Shown here: piece after piece, positions 15,790-23,014 of the stretch | Position numbering within the stretch: the first letter of the stretch is position 1 | Layout: each line of letters starts with the position of its first letter | Origin: Euryarchaeota archaeon UBA102 | GTDB lineage: Archaea > Thermoplasmatota > Poseidoniia > MGIII > CG-Epi1 | DNA length: 27,618 nt | Assembly (NCBI GenBank): GCA_002509225.1 | Contig: DAHL01000002.1 | Coordinates: 1 to 27,618 of the forward strand | Direction: 5' to 3' | The notes under the pieces: model-generated | The model's database searches: none | The model's input: only the letters and a program-made list of their open reading frames with translations | Told to the model about the DNA's origin: nothing | Translations under genes and position numbers: made by a program

Positions 15790-17502
15790 ATGCCACCTGA
15801 AGGCGCCTCAGCCAGTAACGATAAGGGAGAGAAAGAGGATTTTTCTGATATTGAAAAATCATTTAAGAGATGGGAAGAGGAGATACTACAACCTTCTTTA
15901 GACGCTATGCCAGAACGTATGACGGATTTCATTACCACCTCTAGTCAAAAAATAGATAGATTGTATACTCCTTTAGATACAGCACATATTGATTTTGATA
16001 GGGATATCGGGTTTCCAGGCGAATATCCATACACACGTGGCATTCATCCATCAATGTACAGAGGGAGGCTCTGGACAATGCGTATGTTCGCAGGTTTTGG
16101 TACCGTAGAGGAAACCAATCGCCGTTTCAAATATCTTTTACAACAGGGTCAAACTGGTCTTAGTACAGCTTTCGATTTACCAACGCTTTATGGATATGAT
16201 AGTGATTCTCCAACAGTATTAGGTGAATTCGGTGAATGCGGTGTGGGGGTTTCTTGTCTTGAAGATATGAAGATACTATTCGATGGTATTCCATTAGACA
16301 AAGTGACCACTTCTATGACTATCAATTCTCCAGCAGCAATTATTTGGGCAATGTACATCGCCAATGCAGAAGAACAGGGAATAGATAGATCACAATTAGG
16401 AGGAACAATACAGAATGATATTCTGAAAGAATATATCGCTCAAAAAGAATACATTTTCCCTCCAAATCCTAGCATGCGCCTCGTTGTAGATACTATGGAA
16501 TTTGCAGCTAAAGAGATGCCAAAATGGAATACAATCTCCATTTCTGGATACCATATCCGAGAAGCAGGTTCTACCGCAGCTCAGGAGCTAGCTTTCACTC
16601 TTGCAGACGGTTTTGCATATCTGGACGCGGCTGTAGAAAGAGGTCTCGATGTCGATGATTTCGCTCCAAGATTAAGTTTCTTTTTTAATGCACACAATGA
16701 TTTCTTTGAGGAGATTGCTAAATACAGAGCAGCTCGTCGAATATGGGCACGTGATCTAAAAGAGAAATATGGGGCTAAGAACCCACGTAGTTGGAAGTTA
16801 CGTTTTCACACTCAAACCGCAGGTTGCAGTTTAACTGCACAACAGCCAGAAATAAATATCGTACGCGTTGCAATTCAGGCACTTGCAGGGGTTCTAGGGG
16901 GAACTCAAAGCCTTCATACAGACGGTATGGACGAAGCACTAGCTTTACCCTCTGAAAAAGCAGCTCAAATAGCCCTTAGAACACAACAAATTATCGCTCA
17001 TGAAAGTGGCGTAACTAATGTAGCCGATCCACTAGGGGGTAGTTATTTTGTTGAGTGGTTAACAGATGATATGGAACGCCAAGCTCGTGAATATTTTGAA
17101 AAGATAGATTCAATGGGCGGTGTTATTCCTGCCATAGAGAATGGTTTCCTACAAAGAGAAATTGCCTCTGCTGCATACAGATATCAGAAAGAGATAGACA
17201 ACAAAGAACGTATAGTTGTTGGAGTAAATAATCACACTTCTGATGAACCAATTGAAATTCCTATCTTAGAAATGGATCCAGATGGCTTCACTCGACAGTG
17301 TGATCGATTAAACAATCTAAGAGAGACGAGAGATGCTAAGGCTTATCGAGATGCTATGGATGCAGTTATCAAAGCTGCTAAAGGGGATGATAATCTAATG
17401 CCACACTTCATAAATGCAGTTAAGGCAAAAGCTACATTGGGTGAACTCTGCGATGCTTTACGTGAAGTTTTTGGAGAATATCGGGAACCTTCTGAGTTTT
17501 GA
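15790..17502 (+). CDS. mutA: Methylmalonyl-CoA mutase, large catalytic subunit
   Basis: The 570-residue catalytic chain of an adenosylcobalamin-dependent acyl-CoA mutase, interconverting (R)-methylmalonyl-CoA and succinyl-CoA in propionate, valine, isoleucine and methionine breakdown or in carbon assimilation. Motifs are [19 protein letters not shown] (substrate-binding region with Tyr), [38 protein letters not shown] followed by [17 protein letters not shown], and [20 protein letters not shown]. It stops after the TIM-barrel domain; the cobalamin-binding domain (DxHxxG motif) is absent and must be a separate gene outside this window, as in many archaea. Isobutyryl- or another acyl-CoA mutase is possible, but the retained SMY and PSMR residues favour methylmalonyl-CoA. 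An earlier in-frame start at 15733 would add 19 atypical residues. Confidence 0.93.
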   Translation: MPPEGASASNDKGEKEDFSDIEKSFKRWEEEILQPSLDAMPERMTDFITTSSQKIDRLYTPLDTAHIDFDRDIGFPGEYPYTRGIHPSMYRGRLWTMRMFAGFGTVEETNRRFKYLLQQGQTGLSTAFDLPTLYGYDSDSPTVLGEFGECGVGVSCLEDMKILFDGIPLDKVTTSMTINSPAAIIWAMYIANAEEQGIDRSQLGGTIQNDILKEYIAQKEYIFPPNPSMRLVVDTMEFAAKEMPKWNTISISGYHIREAGSTAAQELAFTLADGFAYLDAAVERGLDVDDFAPRLSFFFNAHNDFFEEIAKYRAARRIWARDLKEKYGAKNPRSWKLRFHTQTAGCSLTAQQPEINIVRVAIQALAGVLGGTQSLHTDGMDEALALPSEKAAQIALRTQQIIAHESGVTNVADPLGGSYFVEWLTDDMERQAREYFEKIDSMGGVIPAIENGFLQREIASAAYRYQKEIDNKERIVVGVNNHTSDEPIEIPILEMDPDGFTRQCDRLNNLRETRDAKAYRDAMDAVIKAAKGDDNLMPHFINAVKAKATLGELCDALREVFGEYREPSEF

Positions 17503-17504
17503 TT

Positions 17505-17693
17505 ATGTGGTATCTTCCTCTTTTTGGCTTAGTGGTGGCTATCTGTGTAAGTTATATCATTCTCCGATTAGTTACACACGACCATCAAAAGGGCACTCCA
17601 AGTTTCGGCGAATTACTCTTTCCTGTAAATCACAAATTAACAATTGCTGATAAGAAAAAAGCAGGTAGAGGTCCTCCAAAAAAACCGGAATAA
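17505..17693 (+). CDS. Small single-span membrane protein, unknown
   Basis: A 62-residue protein beginning 2 nt after the mutase stop. Residues 2-22 (WYLPLFGLVVAICVSYIILRLV) form one transmembrane helix. A basic, hydrophilic tail follows (GTPSFGELLFPVNHKLTIADKKKAGRGPPKKPE). A TTG at 17499 would overlap the mutase stop and add two residues. I do not recognise the family. Tight coupling to mutA and a normal, stop-free reading frame suggest a real gene. It ends directly next to the convergent gene at 17694. Confidence 0.6.
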   Translation: MWYLPLFGLVVAICVSYIILRLVTHDHQKGTPSFGELLFPVNHKLTIADKKKAGRGPPKKPE

Positions 17694-18203
17694 CTACTTC
17701 CTTCCTTCCCTAACAAGATAAATCAATACACAACAGGCTGCTAATTGAAGTAAAGCAGCAACTGAAAATAATCCCCTTTCTTCATCTAGATCATATTCTT
17801 CTGCTTCATCTACAAAAATACTAATCGACATTCCAACAGTCTGTTCGACAGTTCCATTTTCAGTCTCTTCATCGTAAGAAATTGTGAATGTTATATTGTA
17901 AGACCCTACAGCATACATCGTAACATTGATGTCTGTACTATTCAAGTCAGTTTCAGTTTCATTTACTATATTTCTATCGAAACTCCATTGATATCCTGTG
18001 ATATTTTCTAGGTTACTTACTTCGCCATGTAAATGCACAATTTCACTTGAATCTACTGTAAGAACACGTCCTTCTCCATTGGCAGTTACTATGATATTAC
18101 AATCACAATCTTCATTATAATCTCCAGATGTAACTCCTAGGAATGATATAGTTAGAACTAATATCAGCGTTTTGCTTACAAAGTTAGAAACGTATTGATC
18201 CAT
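17694..18203 (-). CDS. Secreted, C-terminally anchored protein with Ig/PKD-like domain, unknown
   Basis: From the ATG at 18203 this is a 169-residue protein. Residues about 8-27 (FVSKTLILVLTISFLGVTSG) look like a signal peptide. The middle (about 35-130) reads as a single beta-sandwich of PKD type: VHLHGEVSNLENITGYQWSF, then YAVGSYNITFTISYDEE. The end, LFSVAALLQLAACCVLIYLVREGRK, is a membrane anchor with basic stop-transfer residues. Several NxS/T sites (NIT, NET, NST, NVT, NGT) could be glycosylated. Its start lies 20 nt inside the end of csl4. An upstream in-frame start at 18260 would add 19 polar residues and spoil the signal peptide. No specific family is recognised. Confidence 0.65.
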   Translation of the reverse strand: MDQYVSNFVSKTLILVLTISFLGVTSGDYNEDCDCNIIVTANGEGRVLTVDSSEIVHLHGEVSNLENITGYQWSFDRNIVNETETDLNSTDINVTMYAVGSYNITFTISYDEETENGTVEQTVGMSISIFVDEAEEYDLDEERGLFSVAALLQLAACCVLIYLVREGRK

Positions 18204-18744
18204 ATTCTTTAGAAATTTTACCACGATAGGTTCTTTCACTTTGCTCACATTTAAGCACATTTCCTTCCTTTTTTAGAGGAAGATTACTCTTTTTACATCT
18301 AGAAAATACAATACCATATTCTGGACCATCTGTTCCTAAATCGATTCTCCCTTCCATGCCCAATATTTTGGCTTGAATTATATCTCCAAGAGACATCTTA
18401 TCTCGCATATCTTTTACAAATTCATCAGATACGTTTGAAACATGCACACTTCCATCTCTACCATTCGCATCGAAAAAACGCTTTTCATCCCTAACCATTA
18501 CAATCTCCATTACTGCAACAGCTTCAGTTATTTTCTTCACTTTACCTATTATGACTTGTCCTAAACTCAATTCAGTAGGAGTACCAATACAAGGTTCCAC
18601 TGATATCGTCATCTCGTCCGTATTCTCAATTAGATTGCCAGACACACTTGCAAAAATGTCCCCATCTTCTTCGTAAACACCATTTCCAGGCAGATATTCT
18701 ATTGAACTGGCAAGTTTATCTCCTGGTATCACTAATTTATCCAT
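18184..18744 (-). CDS. csl4: Exosome subunit Csl4 (RNA-binding cap protein)
   Basis: A 186-residue cap protein of the archaeal exosome, which degrades and tails RNA with Rrp41/Rrp42. The N-terminal domain begins VIPGDKLASSIEYLPGNGVYEEDGDIFASVSG, the classic Csl4 start. An S1 domain follows (about 62-135: LGQVIIGKVKKI, DGSVHVSNVSD, LGDIIQAKIL). The C-terminal zinc-ribbon position is degenerate: C150-K-K-S153 and C166-E-Q-S169 replace two CxxC knuckles, so zinc binding is doubtful, although the RGKISKEYG end is kept. The ATG is 3 nt after the methyltransferase stop, in an operon with mcm. Confidence 0.93.
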   Translation of the reverse strand: MDKLVIPGDKLASSIEYLPGNGVYEEDGDIFASVSGNLIENTDEMTISVEPCIGTPTELSLGQVIIGKVKKITEAVAVMEIVMVRDEKRFFDANGRDGSVHVSNVSDEFVKDMRDKMSLGDIIQAKILGMEGRIDLGTDGPEYGIVFSRCKKSNLPLKKEGNVLKCEQSERTYRGKISKEYGSIRF

Positions 18745-18747
18745 AAT

Positions 18748-19356
18748 TCAGATTAAAGAGGCCAGATGATAAAGAATTGCTTTCACTTTTTTGGATTCTT
18801 TACTGTGATGCTTCATAGTTCTTTTTAATTCCATATCCATTTTCCAAGACGATATTATCTTACCACCATTATCTTCTACATATTTGTCAATAAATCTTCC
18901 TGAATCTGCAAGATGAATTGTCCAAACTTTTTCCGCTATTTCTAATGCCCTCTTAATGAATTCTCTATCTGCTCCAGGTCTTTGTGCACCAAAAGGAGGA
19001 TTCATGATGATGGTGTCTACTCTTTCACTCCAATTTTGAATCGGCATCTCTATCCATTTTATTCTTATTTCATTATCTTCTGCATATTTTTTACCATTTT
19101 CAATCGCTTCACTATCAATATCTATCGCAGTTACTTCCGCACCTAAGAATGCCGCACCAATCCCAAGTCTACCTGTTCCACATCCAAAATCTACCACTCT
19201 TCGTTTAAAATCACCCTCTGCAAAAGCATTCAATAACATGAATGTTGCAATATCAACAGGAGTTGTATATTGTTCCAATTGAGGTTTAGCATTTACAAAA
19301 TCAGGAACTCTCTGGATTAATTTGGTCAAACCAATTACATCAGGATTGTTTTGCAA
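18748..19356 (-). CDS. METTL5-like rRNA adenine N6-methyltransferase (COG2263 type)
   Basis: A 202-residue Rossmann-fold methyltransferase using S-adenosylmethionine. The N-terminal LEQYTTPVDIA motif, the SAM-binding loop DFGCGTG (56-62), the acidic strand end AIDID (79-81) and the catalytic NPPFG (119-123) match the COG2263/METTL5 group. The eukaryotic member makes m6A in small-subunit rRNA, so an rRNA target is the best guess. The only suitable start is TTG at 19356, supported by GGAGAT at 19362-19367 and by the family-like N-terminus. It lies 21 nt after mcm and 3 nt before csl4. Its position beside an exosome gene fits RNA metabolism. Confidence 0.88.
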   Translation of the reverse strand: MQNNPDVIGLTKLIQRVPDFVNAKPQLEQYTTPVDIATFMLLNAFAEGDFKRRVVDFGCGTGRLGIGAAFLGAEVTAIDIDSEAIENGKKYAEDNEIRIKWIEMPIQNWSERVDTIIMNPPFGAQRPGADREFIKRALEIAEKVWTIHLADSGRFIDKYVEDNGGKIISSWKMDMELKRTMKHHSKESKKVKAILYHLASLI

Positions 19357-19377
19357 ATATTATCTCCAATTAATCTA

Positions 19378-21549
19378 TTATCCCCGTTTACCACTTATTA
19401 ATTTGTAATCATTACCTAATATCAAAAGCCCATCATCACGTAATTTTTTCACACATTCCATTGCCTTCTTTCTGTTCATTGCCCCAGTTCTAATCAACCT
19501 CTCTATCAGTTCCTCTTCTTTTATTCCTCCGTCCTTGTCCGCTTCTGTTACTATTCTAATTATCTCTGCCATAGGATTATCTGTTAGTTTCTGTGCAGCA
19601 GTTCTTTCCCTTGTAGTCATTCCTGAGTATTGATACCCCATATCTCCTTGAAGTGTTTCTTTAAGAAATCTCGTCATCATTTCTACAGCTTTTTCGGCAT
19701 GTCTTTCTTCAACTGTTGATGACCATTCTATCTTTGCATAAGCTTCGGACATTCTAATCAGAGATTCTAACTGTCGTGGAGTTACTGGAAGTGGACTTTC
19801 TCCTCCATCTTGTTGTTGTTGCTGGGCGTAAATGTTTCTCAATCCAGTATAATAATCTTTTAATGATGCAACAGCCTCTTCCGTTAAAACGGGTTTCATA
19901 GCTTTTGCATATTTAATATATTTTTTCAATAAATCCTGAGGCATTCTATTTTCGTCCCCTTCAATATTCATTTCATCATCTCCCCTTCGATGACTTTCCA
20001 ATATCTGACTTGCCAATCTCTCATCTTTCTCATTATCTAATACGTCTCTCATTATGAAAAAAATGTCAAATCTACTGAGCAATGTAATTGGCATATCAAT
20101 CTGTCCAGCCATCGGGTTCATTGGATTTATTCTTCCAAATTTTGGATTCGCAGCAGCTAAAACAGCACATCGAGCCTGTAGAGTTGAATTTATTCCAGCT
20201 TTAGTAATCGTTACAGTCTGTTGTTCGAGAGCCTCATGCATTGCAGATCTATCTTCTGCTTCCATTTTATCAATCTCATCAACACAGGCAACTCCACCAG
20301 ATGCCAGAACAAGAGCTCCAGCCTCTAATGTCCATCTACCATCTCCAAAATCATCTCGAACAACCGTTGCTGTTAATCCAGCTGCCGATGTAGATTTTCC
20401 AGTTGTCATTACACCACGCGGAGATAACTCTGCAACCGATCTCAATAATTGAGATTTAGCGATTCCAGGATCTCCCATCATTAACATATTCAAATCTCCT
20501 CTAATTCTAGTTCCATCCCCTCTCTCCTTTGGAACACCTCCAAACATTAGCAATGCTATACCTTCTTTTTGCCAATCTAGACCAAACACAGATGGGGCAA
20601 TAGATCTGGCAACTATTTCATCAATATCTTCTTTTTTTGCATATTCTCTAAGCTCAGCTATCTCGTTTTCATTAAGCTCAATCTCATCTTGTTCCGAATC
20701 CGTATCTTCAATACTTGCAACATATAAATATATTTCGAATTCACTCTTTTTTTGAGTTCCTCTATGGTACATTTTCTTAGGCATAATCATTCCTATGAAT
20801 GAAGCCCTATCTCCAGGTTGAACATTTGCAGCTAGCGATCCTTCTGCATAGATAGTCAATCTTTCTGGTTGCGTTCCACGAGGCATTCCTTCGGGTATTT
20901 CTTGAATCTCCATTTTTTGTGAATCTACAAAAACGGATTTCTCTTCTCTCAAAGTATAATCTGTACTTTTACACATCCCACCCTCAGCTCCACATCTTTT
21001 ATCCGGATCCTTAAGTCTAAAGAAATCCTGTTTCATTCTCTTCGCATGTGCACCTTCATTACATTCGAAGTATGCTATTTCCATTCTAGGTCTAACTGCT
21101 AATGATTTTCGTATTATCCCTCTTATTTTTACTAATCTATATAGATGTTCTTTTCGTAATTCTCTAATCTCTTTTTTGTATAATTCATCCGGAATACCCA
21201 CTGGCGAAACATCTATTTCAACCTCTATTCCATGCTCCTCTTGAACACGCTCTTTATGATCTGGAGTAATGAAGCCCTTTACTGCTTTTTTAGCTGCAGT
21301 TAGACATTTTGTCATATTCCATTTCAGGTTTGTAGATAATATTGGGCTAAAATCAGAAAGCGAATCCCACGTAACCATCAAAGGTCTTTTCTTTTCTGGA
21401 TATTGACTCGCTAATTTTTCTATATGATCTCCGAAGTTTACAGTAAGATATTCTTCTCCACTATCATCTCTAGGTGGGTGGAATCTGGAGTCTTCGAAAA
21501 AAGATCTCCACAGTTCAGTTAACTCTTCTAATGAATTTTGTAATTGCAA
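19378..21549 (-). CDS. mcm: Replicative DNA helicase MCM
   Basis: A 723-residue hexameric 3'-5' helicase that unwinds DNA at archaeal replication forks. Order of domains: N-terminal helical domain, a zinc-binding region with C163, H168, C186 and C193, the OB fold with the N-terminal hairpin, the AAA+ core (Walker A GDPGIAKS 359-366, Walker B DEID 424-427, arginine finger R493 in LLSRFD), and a C-terminal winged helix (about 645-720). Start: TTG at 21549 is the only start before the in-frame TAG at 21553-21555, and it gives a normal N-terminus. A TTTTTATGG box centred about 28 nt upstream suggests a leaderless mRNA. A short Gln run (QQQQQ) occurs near residue 580. First gene of a four-gene minus-strand operon. 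Confidence 0.96.
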   Translation of the reverse strand: MQLQNSLEELTELWRSFFEDSRFHPPRDDSGEEYLTVNFGDHIEKLASQYPEKKRPLMVTWDSLSDFSPILSTNLKWNMTKCLTAAKKAVKGFITPDHKERVQEEHGIEVEIDVSPVGIPDELYKKEIRELRKEHLYRLVKIRGIIRKSLAVRPRMEIAYFECNEGAHAKRMKQDFFRLKDPDKRCGAEGGMCKSTDYTLREEKSVFVDSQKMEIQEIPEGMPRGTQPERLTIYAEGSLAANVQPGDRASFIGMIMPKKMYHRGTQKKSEFEIYLYVASIEDTDSEQDEIELNENEIAELREYAKKEDIDEIVARSIAPSVFGLDWQKEGIALLMFGGVPKERGDGTRIRGDLNMLMMGDPGIAKSQLLRSVAELSPRGVMTTGKSTSAAGLTATVVRDDFGDGRWTLEAGALVLASGGVACVDEIDKMEAEDRSAMHEALEQQTVTITKAGINSTLQARCAVLAAANPKFGRINPMNPMAGQIDMPITLLSRFDIFFIMRDVLDNEKDERLASQILESHRRGDDEMNIEGDENRMPQDLLKKYIKYAKAMKPVLTEEAVASLKDYYTGLRNIYAQQQQQDGGESPLPVTPRQLESLIRMSEAYAKIEWSSTVEERHAEKAVEMMTRFLKETLQGDMGYQYSGMTTRERTAAQKLTDNPMAEIIRIVTEADKDGGIKEEELIERLIRTGAMNRKKAMECVKKLRDDGLLILGNDYKLISGKRG

Positions 21550-21571
21550 GGACTACGGGTATAGGGACGCG

Positions 21572-21581
21572 CCATAAAAAC
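21572..21581 (-). promoter_or_regulatory. Candidate TATA box for the mcm operon
   Basis: On the minus strand GTTTTTATGG is centred about 27-28 nt before the TTG start of mcm, in the 52-nt gap after the GTPase gene. No Shine-Dalgarno sequence is present, which fits a leaderless TTG-initiated transcript. Confidence 0.45.
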
Positions 21582-21601
21582 TCTAACCGTACTTTTACAC
21601 T

Positions 21602-22129
21602 TTAAGAGACTCTTTCAGCGATTTCATGAAACGCTTCATTAGCATTGTCTCCAAATTTAGCCGATGCCAGTATGAAAGGAACATTATACTTACTAGATAT
21701 TGTCTGTATTTTTTCCATATCTAAATCTTCTTTAGATATAAGATCGTATTTGTTTCCAACAAATATGAATGGTATTTCACCAATTATTTGATAAGCAGCT
21801 TTAATCCAATTTTCACATTTATCTATATTCTCATCTTTACTCAAATCTGCAACTATAATCGCTCCATCTCCATTTTTGTAAAAATCTCTTTTCACATCTG
21901 CTATGCTCTTATTTCCGGCAATATCCCAAAGCTCAAGTTCAACATCTACATCTGCCTTTTCTCCACCAAATCTTATAGAAATATCTTTCAATGCTATATT
22001 GACTCCAAGTGTAGTTAAATATTGGTCATCAAAGTCTTCATTGATACATTGTTTAATCAACGAAGTTTTACCAACACCATAATCGCCAAGAACTAAAATT
22101 TTCTTCTTTGGCTTTTCCTCATCATTCAT
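21602..22129 (-). CDS. Ras/Rab-like small GTPase
   Basis: A 175-residue protein that is a complete minimal Ras-fold GTPase. G1 is GDYGVGKTS (15-23), the G2 threonine lies in TTLGVNI (39-45), G3 is WDIAGN (68-73), G4 is NKYD (126-129) and G5 is ASAK (155-158). The order and spacing are those of eukaryotic Rab/Ras-type proteins rather than bacterial Era/Obg types. At the catalytic glutamine position (Gln61 of Ras) there is Asn73, so intrinsic hydrolysis may be slow or depend on a partner. No C-terminal prenylation cysteine exists. The ATG at 22129 is preferred to TTG at 22138. Neighbours on the same strand are fpg and mcm; no obvious GAP or roadblock/longin gene lies next to it. Likely a cytoplasmic signalling switch of unknown target. 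Confidence 0.88.
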   Translation of the reverse strand: MNDEEKPKKKILVLGDYGVGKTSLIKQCINEDFDDQYLTTLGVNIALKDISIRFGGEKADVDVELELWDIAGNKSIADVKRDFYKNGDGAIIVADLSKDENIDKCENWIKAAYQIIGEIPFIFVGNKYDLISKEDLDMEKIQTISSKYNVPFILASAKFGDNANEAFHEIAERVS

Positions 22130-22173
22130 GATAACCAATCAAGTCTTAATGTATGGGTATTTATTCATATTCA

Positions 22174-22965
22174 TTAATTTTTTTGACAAGAAGGGCAAAA
22201 ATGCGTCCCTCTCTGACAGACAAATATTTTCTTAATCTTCGTTCCACAAACGATACAAGGTTCTCCCGTTCTATTGAATACTTTTAATTTTTTACGGTAT
22301 TCTCCATGTTTACCATCCGCCCCTACAAACGATATGAAAGTAGTACCTCCAAAGGTAAGAGATTCTGTTAGTACATCAACAATCCCTTCATACAGTTTTT
22401 CTATTCGTTTCGTATCTATCTTATCTGCTTTTTCAGTTGGATGTATTCTTGCTCTGAACAAACTTTCATCTACGTATATATTTCCCAACCCTGCTACAAA
22501 TCTTTGATTTAATAATAGGGGTTTCATCATTCCTCTTCTTTTCGATATCATTTTTTTCAATACATCTACATCAAAATTTTTAGATAGTGGTTCAGGACCT
22601 AAATGCCCAACAACTTCTTCAAATTTATCCACAAACCACACTTTCCCAAATTTTCTATAATCAATTAATCGCATTTCATTTCCATCATCTAATTTGAATT
22701 TCACCGTAACGTATTTTTCTATTTTTTCTGTACTTACTCCAATAGTGCCGGCCATTCTTAGATGTATAACTAAATATCCAACAGACATTTCGAATCCCAA
22801 ATATTTTCCCCTTCTGTGTATGCTTTTTATTCTTTTATTCTTTATTCTTTTCAAATCCCTTTCTACAGAATTATTCCAAAAGATCTCATAATCTATTATT
22901 TTTTTGCCAACAACTAAAGGCTCCAAACCTCTTCTTACACTTTCAACTTCTGGCAGTTCCGGCAT
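22174..22965 (-). CDS. mutM: Formamidopyrimidine-DNA glycosylase (Fpg/MutM family)
   Basis: A 263-residue base-excision repair enzyme that removes oxidised purines (such as 8-oxoguanine, Fapy) and cuts the abasic strand. The N-terminal MPELPEVE supplies catalytic Pro2 and Glu3, and Lys54 (RRGKYL) is the conserved beta-loop lysine. The H2TH region (RFVAGLGNIYVDESLFRARIHP) follows. The C-terminal zinc finger has C237, C240, C257 and C260 with the DNA-binding R252. Length and motif set are those of bacterial Fpg, a family uncommon in archaea, so bacterial origin is likely. It is divergent from cysS with only 49 nt between start codons. Confidence 0.96.
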   Translation of the reverse strand: MPELPEVESVRRGLEPLVVGKKIIDYEIFWNNSVERDLKRIKNKRIKSIHRRGKYLGFEMSVGYLVIHLRMAGTIGVSTEKIEKYVTVKFKLDDGNEMRLIDYRKFGKVWFVDKFEEVVGHLGPEPLSKNFDVDVLKKMISKRRGMMKPLLLNQRFVAGLGNIYVDESLFRARIHPTEKADKIDTKRIEKLYEGIVDVLTESLTFGGTTFISFVGADGKHGEYRKKLKVFNRTGEPCIVCGTKIKKIFVCQRGTHFCPSCQKN

Positions 22966-22985
22966 AGTTAGCTATGGGCATGACA

Positions 22986-22994
22986 GATTTAATG
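22986..22994. promoter_or_regulatory. Single near-palindromic TATA box apparently shared by fpg (-) and cysS (+)
   Basis: GATTTAATG contains the palindrome TTAA (22989-22992), whose centre is 25.5 nt from the fpg start (22965) and 24.5 nt from the cysS start (23015). No second A/T-rich box occurs in the 49-nt gap. Both genes would be leaderless. Confidence 0.55.
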
Positions 22995-23014
22995 AACCCT
23001 GCCTATACCATTCT

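Noticed and set aside
19801..19825. Short glutamine repeat in MCM as a phase-variable tract
   Set aside because: The codons are mostly one type but the run is only five residues, in a loop of an essential helicase; no sign of slippage or frameshift.
22904..23014. Longer N-terminus for cysteinyl-tRNA synthetase
   Set aside because: The extra residues lie opposite fpg coding sequence and do not resemble CysRS; the GTG at 23015 gives the family start and fits the promoter.
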